Below, one piece after another: positions 35,795 through 42,892 of a stretch of DNA of 64,000 bases (position 1 is its first letter; every line of letters begins with the position of its first letter). The notes under the pieces are model-generated. The model was not told the DNA's origin and ran no database searches. It saw only the letters and a program-made list of their open reading frames with translations. The DNA lies in the NCBI GenBank assembly GCA_017304675.1, contig JAFKLS010000018.1, positions 62,001 through 126,000 on the forward strand, in the 5' to 3' direction. Made by a program: the position numbers and the translations under genes. This stretch comes from Sphingobacteriia bacterium. GTDB taxonomy: Bacteria; Bacteroidota; Bacteroidia; Chitinophagales; Chitinophagaceae.

Positions 35795-35884
35795 ATGCTG
35801 CGGGAGGTGAAAGGCCTGGCTGAACACTGTGAAAGAGGTACCCGGATCCTGTACAAGCTTATTGAACAAAAAATTGATATATGA
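35795..35884 (+). CDS. Possible 29-residue leader peptide
   Basis: ATG 35795 opens a 29-codon frame (MLREVKGLAEHCERGTRILY, then KLIEQKIDI). Its stop TGA overlaps the start codon of the amidase gene as ATGA. A purine-rich GGGAGG lies inside the frame. An in-frame TAG lies just upstream, so it is not the tail of a longer open frame. The four-base overlap fits translational coupling; chance is the alternative. Confidence 0.3.
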   Translation: MLREVKGLAEHCERGTRILYKLIEQKIDI

Positions 35885-36675
35885 ATATATCCAAGCTCCC
35901 TGCTTTTGAAGCTTCCTTTGTAACAGATAAAACGGACAGCGAAGGCAAGCTATTTAAATTAACCTCCTCCACGGTATCCATGCCGGGCGATTCTTCAGGG
36001 CCATTGAATATCACTGTTTGCGAGCCTGCCAGCGGCGATAACAGTTTTTATTATACCACACCTCCTCCTGACCCCTCTGATGCAACAAAAAAACGTATCG
36101 TGTTACATTTTACGGAAGGCTACATCAAGGGTGATATCGCGGCGTTGACCACACCGGGCAATCATGTGTCCGTACCCTTTGTCATTGCAAGAGATGGCAG
36201 TATCTATAATTTATGGGCATCTAAATACTGGAGTTATCATTTGGGAAAAGGCTGTGTTGGAGGCAATAGTGTAATCAGTCCTTCCAGCATTGGTATTGAA
36301 TTGTCCAATATAGGCCCGCTCACCCTTTCAGGAAGCTCGCTGCTGACAGGCAATGGAGATACCTACTGCAGCTTAAGCGATACAGATGATTATACAGCTT
36401 TGCCCGCACCATACAGGGGATATAGTTATTATGCCAGTTTTACGGAAGAGCAATACAAAAGCCTGATCACCCTGCTGCGTTTTTTAACTACCAAATACAG
36501 TATACCCCGGCGTTTTTTAGACGAGCCGGCCCGCTATAATCTTTTTGCAACGGATGCACTGGCCAAAGCAAGCACCGGGATTGTTTCCCATGTTAATTTC
36601 AGGGCACCGGGAGAAAAAGTGGATATCGGTCCTGCTTTCGACTGGAAACGGGTTATTGCTGCTGTAACTGCTTAA
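35881..36675 (+). CDS. N-acetylmuramoyl-L-alanine amidase (Amidase_2 type)
   Basis: This 264-residue protein has the Amidase_2/PGRP zinc fold. It shows His76 (RIVLHFTEGY), SVPFVIARDGSIYNL, SYHLG, SSIGIELSNIG, His237 (GIVSHVNFR) and Asp248 in KVDIGPAFDW, which corresponds to the KxDPG motif that gives the third ligand. It should cleave the bond between muramic acid and the stem peptide of cell-wall peptidoglycan. No signal peptide is visible, so export would need another route or lysis. The next two genes on the same strand encode exported or membrane proteins. Confidence 0.88.
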   Translation: MNISKLPAFEASFVTDKTDSEGKLFKLTSSTVSMPGDSSGPLNITVCEPASGDNSFYYTTPPPDPSDATKKRIVLHFTEGYIKGDIAALTTPGNHVSVPFVIARDGSIYNLWASKYWSYHLGKGCVGGNSVISPSSIGIELSNIGPLTLSGSSLLTGNGDTYCSLSDTDDYTALPAPYRGYSYYASFTEEQYKSLITLLRFLTTKYSIPRRFLDEPARYNLFATDALAKASTGIVSHVNFRAPGEKVDIGPAFDWKRVIAAVTA

Positions 36676-36697
36676 TTTATTATTAAACAAAAAATAC

Positions 36698-37450
36698 ATG
36701 CAATTAAAATACTACCTGTTTTGTTGCTCCATGTTACCAGCCCTGTTGGGCATGGCGCAACAAGTAAAAGAAGCCGACAGTAAGGCTTTCAATGATTATT
36801 TTAAAAACAATGAGAAAAATTTCCGGCTCATCAAAACAATTGACAGCCTCTTTGAGCGGAACCTGCAATTGAAAAAAGAAAGCAATGAAAAACAGGCCCT
36901 GCTTTCCCAAAACGAGTACAACAATAAAACAAACCTGCAAAATTTTAATCTTTACCGCCTGTTGGTAAAGTCTGAAAAAGACAGCCTGAAAAACCTGGCA
37001 ACAGATACCAGCGGCTGGGTAATGATTGCAGGGGGAACGGTAACGTTAAAATTAAATAGCCAGGTTAATTTTGAAAGACTCTCCGGATTGGTGAACGAAG
37101 ATTTGCCAAAGCAGTTTCCGCTTTTCTTTGCTGCCGTTAACGAAGGGAAAATTCATGTGGAGCAAACCTTTTTTGTTAGGGACGGCTGCTGCGGGGCAGG
37201 CATGGATCTTCCCGCCTGGCCGGTACAACCCGTTGCTAACGTGGCCCAGAATGAGCTTATCAGCCTGTTCCGGCAGCAAAACAATTATTTTGATACACTT
37301 TTTGCGGTTAGTGAATGCGCAAGACGTTTCAGGCAATTATTCTATCAAAAAATGGCGACTTTCAGCTTTCCCCAACAGGTAGAGATGATGATCAAAATGC
37401 AAATTACATTCAAAACATTCTTACAGTCAACAGCAGGATGCAGCCTTTAA
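36698..37450 (+). CDS. Exported protein of unknown function
   Basis: The protein has 250 residues and a signal peptide (YYLFCCSMLPALLGMAQQ). A helical region (about 25-100, KTIDSLFERNLQLKKESNEK) is followed by a mixed region with RDGCCGAGMDLPAWPVQ and then ECARRFRQLFYQKMATFSF. No family is recognised. It starts 22 bp after the amidase gene and ends 11 bp before the next gene, so the three form one operon. A periplasmic partner or immunity role for the amidase is a guess from this order. Confidence 0.55.
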   Translation: MQLKYYLFCCSMLPALLGMAQQVKEADSKAFNDYFKNNEKNFRLIKTIDSLFERNLQLKKESNEKQALLSQNEYNNKTNLQNFNLYRLLVKSEKDSLKNLATDTSGWVMIAGGTVTLKLNSQVNFERLSGLVNEDLPKQFPLFFAAVNEGKIHVEQTFFVRDGCCGAGMDLPAWPVQPVANVAQNELISLFRQQNNYFDTLFAVSECARRFRQLFYQKMATFSFPQQVEMMIKMQITFKTFLQSTAGCSL

Positions 37451-37461
37451 AACCATTATCG

Positions 37462-38031
37462 ATGAAATACTTCTTATCCTTTTTTTTATTGTTTTGTTTC
37501 GCTTACTGTATGGCGCAATCAAAGACTAACCAGTTAAGCAGGGAAGACTCCCTGGCATTTGAAAAAGCCATGTCTGCCGCAACCACCCCGCCCATCAGTG
37601 TGGCTTATTCCAATACCTTGGAAAGCAAGGTAGATTCAACAACCAAAGCAATCATGCTAAAAACGGAAGCTGCTTATCATGAGTACATGTTCACCCAAAG
37701 AATGGCAATTTATAACTGGCAACTGGTTTCGGGAAAGATTTTGTTTTTTATAGTGGTTTTTATCGTTTTAACTGGCTTGTTTCTTTCTTACCTGCAGTTT
37801 AAGGCAAGTACAGCCTATATAGAACACCGTTTACAGGCTGCCAAAGAAAACCCGGGTATTGGTGCAGGAAACCTGGCAGACAATACAGTCCCTGCTTCAA
37901 AATTCGAGGTTTCAAAAGAAGGAATTAAAATAGACTCGGCTGTGATCGGCCTGGTAATCCTGGTGATCTCCATCGTCTTTTTCTTTTTGTACCTGCGTTA
38001 TGTTTTCCCCATACAAAACCCCGCCAACTAA
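37462..38031 (+). CDS. Membrane protein with two TM helices
   Basis: From ATG 37462 the product is 189 residues with a signal peptide (MKYFLSFFLLFCFAYCMAQ). A periplasmic part of about 70 residues follows, then a TM helix (GKILFFIVVFIVLTGLFLSY), a loop with LEHRLQ-like helices, and a second TM near the end (VIGLVILVISIVFFFLYLRY). The signal peptide decides the start; the same frame is open from 37315 but overlaps the upstream gene. The function is unknown. It is the third gene of the amidase operon. Confidence 0.6.
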   Translation: MKYFLSFFLLFCFAYCMAQSKTNQLSREDSLAFEKAMSAATTPPISVAYSNTLESKVDSTTKAIMLKTEAAYHEYMFTQRMAIYNWQLVSGKILFFIVVFIVLTGLFLSYLQFKASTAYIEHRLQAAKENPGIGAGNLADNTVPASKFEVSKEGIKIDSAVIGLVILVISIVFFFLYLRYVFPIQNPAN

Positions 38032-38480
38032 ACAACCGGCCAACGTATAATCGTATGGTGAACAAAGGGTTTTTAGAAGCGGCCCCTTAATGATTGGCTC
38101 TATAATAAAACCACCCCTTGCGGGGTGGGTGCTCGGGTTCACAGGAACGCTGATGCAGCGGTCATGTTTACCACAAACGGCCGTCTGCGGCTATACCGGG
38201 CAATCATTTTGCGCATGCTTTGTAAATGTAAAGTGCAGGGTATAGACATACCCCGCCAAGTATAATGAGAAACTCCCTTGCAAACAGATGTTCTAACATG
38301 TCTTATGCTGCCTTTCCGACACACATCTTCCCGGTTATTGTAAAAGCCGGATAAGAAGAATCAAACCCGGGATGCTTTAACCATAAGCATGATATATAAG
38401 AACACGCTTTATTTTTTTAGAGGCGGTAGATACCGCCCCTGTTGTACTATTACAGCTGATTAAGGGGCTGAATAGCCTGT
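38032..38480. other. 449-bp region without genes; hairpins and a repeat
   Basis: It holds a hairpin at 38111-38128 (CCACCCC TTGC GGGGTGG) followed on the minus strand by T-rich DNA, which may act as a terminator. The palindromic repeat at 38235-38257 is listed apart. A further inverted repeat lies at 38422-38437 (GGCGGTA/TACCGCC). No convincing open frame or RNA gene was found. Confidence 0.5.
38235..38257. repeat. Palindromic repeat, copy 1
   Basis: A 23-bp sequence with one mismatch to 63086-63108. Its centre is GGGTAT AGAC ATACCC, followed by CGCC. It lies between the amidase operon and the LytTR gene. Confidence 0.6.
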
Positions 38481-38852
38481 TTATTCTTCCGCAACAAGCA
38501 GTTCAATCCTGGCTAAGGAATGCAGCGGCCCGATTACCGGCAATTGCCGTAAAACATATGCCCGCTGTGAGCGGTTGAGCGGCAAAACCGTTTCATGAAT
38601 ATGCACAGCTTCGCTGCTTACCGTTGTAATTTTTTCCAGGTGTACGATATATGATTTATGGATTCTGATAAACCTGTCTTCGGGCAATACCTGCAGCCAG
38701 TTACGCAATGATAAGAGCACGAGGTAACTCTTGTCAGCAGTTACCAGCCTGCTGTAAGTGGCGCGGCTTTCTATATATAGAATATCATTCACCCGTATTT
38801 TTTCATAATATTTCCTGCCCGTCTTCAGAAAAAAGCAATCCGTTATTTTCAT
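38481..38852 (-). CDS. Stand-alone LytTR DNA-binding protein
   Basis: From ATG 38852 the product is 123 residues, almost only a LytTR domain: FFLKTGRKYYEKIRVNDILY, IESRATYSRLVTADKSYLVL, SLRNWLQVLPEDRFIRIHKS and YIVHLEKITTV. The C-terminus of about 20 residues is extra. There is no receiver domain and no histidine kinase nearby, so it differs from usual two-component LytTR regulators. It might act with a membrane protein as in LytTR regulatory systems, but none is adjacent. The target is unknown. Confidence 0.88.
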   Translation of the reverse strand: MKITDCFFLKTGRKYYEKIRVNDILYIESRATYSRLVTADKSYLVLLSLRNWLQVLPEDRFIRIHKSYIVHLEKITTVSSEAVHIHETVLPLNRSQRAYVLRQLPVIGPLHSLARIELLVAEE

Positions 38853-39182
38853 ATACAAAAAATAATATTAATTCATCTCTTCCGTATTCCCGGCTTCTTT
38901 GTAAGAAGGGAGGCCGCTACACCTCCCGTTTTGAATCAGACAACCAACAGTTTTTTTAAACCAGGCAGATGTAGACACAACGCCTGTAATGGCTTTATGA
39001 TAAAACCAACATGAGAATACTTTATCAAAGAGGGAGCAGGCCGTGTTTACCTGCCCCCGTTGGACCATCCTGTACTCACCAGGATAGTAATTTTTTGTTT
39101 TTCTCCCCCCTGGAAGAAGGGCGTGGAAACGCCCTTTGTTGAAACTAAACACTGCCCAAAGGGACAATTATGAGAAAAACTG
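38853..39182. other. 330-bp region without genes; two hairpins
   Basis: Between the LytTR gene and the gene at 39183. Hairpins lie at about 38908-38928 (GGGAGG/CCTCCC) and at 39117-39136 (AAGGGCGT GGAA ACGCCCTT). No T run follows either in a way that makes a clear terminator. Open frames here are short and show no coding character. Confidence 0.4.
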
Positions 39183-39593
39183 CTATACTGTTTTGTGATA
39201 CACTGCACGGCTTGTCCATTGCTGTGCGGTGTCCAGTTCATTTTTCCGTAAAACAAAGAGCGTTTCTCCTTCCATGTGGAAGGTATCCTGTACTGTATAC
39301 TGCACCATGCCTTCAACCGTTGCTACGGTATATACCGTGTGCAGGGTGAAAGAATTCCATTTTACCTGCAGCCGGGCTTTGGCTGCCATGCCATGTATCG
39401 TCATCACAGCGCTGCTTTCTCCTGCAAAGGATACCATGTAAAGCGATGTTTCTTCATCGTTCCGGCAGTGCAGTTCCATATGCGCAGCATGCTGCTGTAT
39501 GGTTATTTCTTCCGGCAGCGGGTTGGTGTGTAGTGCACCCTCCAGGTATTCATGTATCTTCCTTAACCAGCTGCCTGAAAAATTCAGCTCCAT
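39183..39593 (-). CDS. Protein of unknown function, beta-rich
   Basis: The protein has 136 residues with no signal peptide. After an N-terminal helix (GSWLRKIHEYLEGAL) it seems all-beta (EITIQQHAAHMELHCRNDEE, AKARLQVKWNSFTLHTVYTV, VQYTVQDTFHMEGETLFVL). I do not recognise a family. It stands alone, 110 bp from the DsbD-alpha-like gene upstream. The coding call rests on length, a proper ATG and even composition. Confidence 0.5.
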   Translation of the reverse strand: MELNFSGSWLRKIHEYLEGALHTNPLPEEITIQQHAAHMELHCRNDEETSLYMVSFAGESSAVMTIHGMAAKARLQVKWNSFTLHTVYTVATVEGMVQYTVQDTFHMEGETLFVLRKNELDTAQQWTSRAVYHKTV

Positions 39594-39702
39594 GCCTTAT
39601 TGCTTTAGAAACATTCCAATATGCCCTGCTGATAAATAAGCACCTGCCTTAACCTCTTACTAAGTATAGGCTGGCAGCCACTTACCCTTAGTGTCTTGCA
39701 TT

Positions 39703-40158
39703 TTACTTATCGACGATGACTTCAAACCGATCTGTACGCACAGGCAGGCACATTTCCTCGTTACACACCTGGTAAGTAATGCTGCCGGTAATGCTCGTTT
39801 TCACATGGGCTTTGAGTTTTACTTTTTGTATAAACTCCACCACGCCGCCGTACTGATATTGTATAATCCCCACTTCGTTATTACGATAAGTTTCCTTTTT
39901 TCCTTTTTCTACAGGCCTGCCATCTGCTATTACAAGGGGGTTAGTATTGAGTTTTATAACCGTAGGTTGTGCAATGGCTTCTTTGGGTTGCAGCTGTGCA
40001 TAGATATGCCAGGGTTGATCTATAGTGGCAGTTATATGTATTTCACCTGTTTGATTGCCTGTTTTTACGAAACTGTAGGTCCAGCGGGCAGGATTTTTAT
40101 CCTCCGCCTGTGCAGTAACATAACATAAGATGAGCAGGGCAATAATCGATTGCTTCAT
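39703..40158 (-). CDS. Secreted DsbD-alpha-like domain protein
   Basis: The protein has 151 residues and a signal peptide (MKQSIIALLILCYVTAQA). The mature part is one immunoglobulin-like DsbD N-terminal domain: GEIHITATIDQPWHIYAQ, PLVIADGRPVEKGKKETY and a Cys pair in YQVCNEEMCLPVRTDRFEV. In DsbD the corresponding Cys pair passes electrons from the membrane to periplasmic thiol proteins; here the membrane and thioredoxin parts are lacking. It may be reduced by an unlinked DsbD/CcdA or serve as a carrier. It lies downstream of the DUF4397-like lipoprotein, 102 bp away, in line with unit 1. Confidence 0.8.
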   Translation of the reverse strand: MKQSIIALLILCYVTAQAEDKNPARWTYSFVKTGNQTGEIHITATIDQPWHIYAQLQPKEAIAQPTVIKLNTNPLVIADGRPVEKGKKETYRNNEVGIIQYQYGGVVEFIQKVKLKAHVKTSITGSITYQVCNEEMCLPVRTDRFEVIVDK

Positions 40159-40260
40159 ATGGCTTTTATTCTGTTATTCGTTTGCAATTTGCATGCATTG
40201 CTGCTAACCGGGATTATCAAAAGCAACAATTCACTTATCAAATCCGGCAAATTTCATTGG

Positions 40261-40833
40261 CTAATAATTATTCACCCTGATGACTTTCGGTGCATTGGTT
40301 CCGGTAGCGCCTATCTGACCTACCAATGCCAGCGTAACATTATTGAAATAAGGCATAATAGTGGTGCCGCTGGTGGTGAAGGAATAACTGGCAATAAGGG
40401 CGCCCGTACCCGCATCTCTTACCTGGAAAGTATAGCCGGTAGTGGCTTTTTGGCAAACATAGTTTTTGAAATTGCTGTTTGCTTTATACGCTATCCCTGC
40501 AAACTCATTGGTTGTGGTACTGGTAGAGAGCGTAATATTTACAGGGTTACTGTTATAACTTAAGTTAATGAATCTTACGCCGAATGTACTGTCTCCAACT
40601 GCATGCGGGGGTAGGGTTTCTTTTCTTAGTATTGTATCTACTGCACCTGTGTAGGTAGCATATATGATGGGGCTGCCGAAATAATTTACCTGTGCCGCGG
40701 CAACATTAACGCTGGCATTGACCACGTTTAAAGATACCAGTTGCGGTATAGGGCTATCTTTGCTGCAACTGCCAAATATTATTATTAGCACAGCAAGTAA
40801 CACTGCATTTTTTACGCTGGTTATTTTTTTCAT
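40261..40833 (-). CDS. DUF4397-like lipoprotein, unit 1 (shorter copy)
   Basis: The protein has 190 residues and a lipoprotein signal ending IIIFGSC. The DUF4397-type pattern VRFINLSYNSNPVNITLS and the C-terminal GQIGATGTNAPKVIRVNNY are shared with the 240-residue protein at 51225. The first 60 residues are almost the same in both, but about 50 residues in the middle are missing here: YTG joins directly to AVDTILRKE. It is the last gene of uptake unit 1 and probably a surface or periplasmic lipoprotein of unknown ligand. Confidence 0.7.
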   Translation of the reverse strand: MKKITSVKNAVLLAVLIIIFGSCSKDSPIPQLVSLNVVNASVNVAAAQVNYFGSPIIYATYTGAVDTILRKETLPPHAVGDSTFGVRFINLSYNSNPVNITLSTSTTTNEFAGIAYKANSNFKNYVCQKATTGYTFQVRDAGTGALIASYSFTTSGTTIMPYFNNVTLALVGQIGATGTNAPKVIRVNNY

Positions 40834-41013
40834 ATAAATAAGTTTGATGGTTTAATTTTAATAATGGCATTGCCTTGCACGCAGGTTATTTTGCACCAAT
40901 GCTTTTCAGGTAGGCTTCTATTTCAACTTGCCGTTGCTCATGGGCAAATGAAATGGGCGTTGTCCAATTATTGCCAAGAAGCATAGTGTTGTTTACAAAA
41001 GCTCCGTTTGCAA
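40676..41013. repeat. Near-identical block B, unit 1
   Basis: This 338-bp block covers the 5' part of the DUF4397-like gene, the intergenic gap and the 3' end of the thioredoxin/ankyrin gene. It aligns without gaps to 51790-52127 with about 11 differences by eye. The DNA outside is far less alike. Confidence 0.85.
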
Positions 41014-42706
41014 TTAATTTTTTTACAATTTTGAGATTACCATTCCTTATGGCATGCATTAAAGGTGTCTCACTTTGGTAACGCCAAACAAGATTTGGGC
41101 TCGCATTGTTATCTAATAAATAGGTTACGAATTGATCCGCATTTAGTAGAACAGCGATATCTAAAAGTGTAGTTTTATATGGTTGATACCCAATGGTAAT
41201 GGAATAAAATTCATTTATATTCAAAGCCGAAATCACCTTAGAAAGTAGGTCCATTCTCCCTTTACTAATCATTTCGGGTATGTTCATTTCATCATTGGTA
41301 GGTCTATCTACCGGATCTCTTAATACCAAGACTTGAAAATTTTTTGAACCTTGAATAATATCCATTCCAATCTCCTGTAAGACTTTTCTAACATCATTGA
41401 ATGATGCAGTTCTCAAACAGCCATTGATCGATATATCCACTCCGCCAGTAATTCCAGTTTCGTTTATGACGGGATAACTTGTATTTATACATTCAAACCA
41501 ATGAATGAACTGTCTTAAAGTCAAGTTTTTGGCCCTGAACGAATAATTGTTAATAATATTTTGGAAATAGGTTGAATCACCTTTAGAGGTCAATTTATCT
41601 TTTAAAGTGGTATCCAATAAAATTAGTCTCCAATAAGGCATTTTTCGAATTTCTAAACGAGCATCGTAACCAAAAGTCATTTTGAGATCTCTCTGCAAAT
41701 ACTCTTTAACTGCATCAATATTTCGGGCAATATTTTTAGGGACCAATAAACTATAAGCAAACATATTTTTCCCAGACAAATAATCAAACCCGAATGCAGA
41801 TTTGTCTTTTATTTCCAATATTGGTTTAGGTATGGATTTTTCATATTTATCATCACTCCAAAACCAAGAATTAAGTGAATCAGTACCAGGTGTGCCAAAA
41901 TATGCCAATTCATACAAAGCATTTAATGATACCCCAGTTATTTGATAACTTCCATACTTCCTGATTAATCCCTTATTCCATAATGTGTCCAAATTTGATC
42001 TAATAGGAATCTTGAATCCCATGTCTGGGTCAAACTTTGCGAGTAAGGACCTCGATATAAATTCACTGTCTATCCCACCATTGTTGTACATCAATAAAGG
42101 ATTGGTTAAGTCAAAACTGAATCTTCTCATTTTTCCTTCAGGGTCTTCTATTGATGACCGATAATAGGATTTACTAAGTTTTGGCTGGTTGCCATTTAAC
42201 AAGGAATCCAATTGGCTTTCAGATATCGAGTTTGTTACAGCTTTAACAATGCCCTTGTCATCGATTATTAAAATATGTGGCCCAGCATAGATGTCTAAAC
42301 GTTGACACAATAGTGAATCAAAAGCATAGGGAAAAATTAGAGCTAATTTTTCTTTGTATTTTAGAAATTGAGGTTGTATTTCTCCTTCCCGATCCTCTAC
42401 ACCAATTTGTATGTAGTTTATGCGATTTTTTAGTTTTTGATAAAGTCGATTCATTTTCGGAAAACTCGCAATACAGCTTACACATGTCTTATTCCAAAAA
42501 TCGAGTATCGTCCATTTGCCGTATAATTCTGAAATTGAAATCGACTGGCTTTTCTTTGATTCTTTAGAAGAAAAATTTGAAACATTCCTGATTACAAATT
42601 CCGGACAAAGTTCTCCAACGATTGGATAGCGTAAAGTATCGGAAGTCTGACAATTCACTGTATTTAACAGAAGCAAGGATATTACAGCTAAAATTGATTT
42701 TTTCAT
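40886..42706 (-). CDS. Thioredoxin-DUF3738-ankyrin fusion, unit 1
   Basis: From ATG 42706 (a GTG lies two codons earlier) the product is 606 residues with a signal peptide. A TlpA/AhpC-like thioredoxin domain (about 30-190) has its active site as CVSC at 75-78 (ILDFWNKTCVSC) and GPHILIIDDKGIV. The middle (about 210-460) resembles TIGR03435/DUF3738 proteins: FRAKNLTLRQFIHWFE, INETGITGGVDISINGC and a late NFQVLVLRD. The C-terminus (about 480-606) has ankyrin-type repeats (TPLMHAIRNGNLKIVKKLI). It probably handles thiol redox in the periplasm next to the SusCD complex. It starts 12 bp after susD. Confidence 0.8.
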   Translation of the reverse strand: MKKSILAVISLLLLNTVNCQTSDTLRYPIVGELCPEFVIRNVSNFSSKESKKSQSISISELYGKWTILDFWNKTCVSCIASFPKMNRLYQKLKNRINYIQIGVEDREGEIQPQFLKYKEKLALIFPYAFDSLLCQRLDIYAGPHILIIDDKGIVKAVTNSISESQLDSLLNGNQPKLSKSYYRSSIEDPEGKMRRFSFDLTNPLLMYNNGGIDSEFISRSLLAKFDPDMGFKIPIRSNLDTLWNKGLIRKYGSYQITGVSLNALYELAYFGTPGTDSLNSWFWSDDKYEKSIPKPILEIKDKSAFGFDYLSGKNMFAYSLLVPKNIARNIDAVKEYLQRDLKMTFGYDARLEIRKMPYWRLILLDTTLKDKLTSKGDSTYFQNIINNYSFRAKNLTLRQFIHWFECINTSYPVINETGITGGVDISINGCLRTASFNDVRKVLQEIGMDIIQGSKNFQVLVLRDPVDRPTNDEMNIPEMISKGRMDLLSKVISALNINEFYSITIGYQPYKTTLLDIAVLLNADQFVTYLLDNNASPNLVWRYQSETPLMHAIRNGNLKIVKKLIANGAFVNNTMLLGNNWTTPISFAHEQRQVEIEAYLKSIGAK

Positions 42707-42892
42707 TTGCACTTGTTTTTAATATCCGGGATTCTGAGTTAAGTTAGGATCAGCAGTCAGCTCTGCTTGTGGAATGGGATACAATTGATAATTCGTATTC
42801 CAGGAGTTATTTCCTTTTAAAGGAGTAGCAACAGACATCACCGTATCAATTCGGCCAGTTCGTTTTAGAAACAACCACCTGTCTCCCCATTC
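42631..42892. repeat. Near-identical block A, unit 1
   Basis: A 262-bp block across the 5' end of the thioredoxin/ankyrin gene and the 3' end of susD. It aligns without gaps to 53742-54003 with about 5 differences by eye. Confidence 0.88.

Noticed and set aside
39691..40563. Plus-strand frames of 145 and 137 codons
   Set aside because: They are antisense to the DsbD-alpha-like and DUF4397-like genes, both of which have signal peptides and recognisable patterns.
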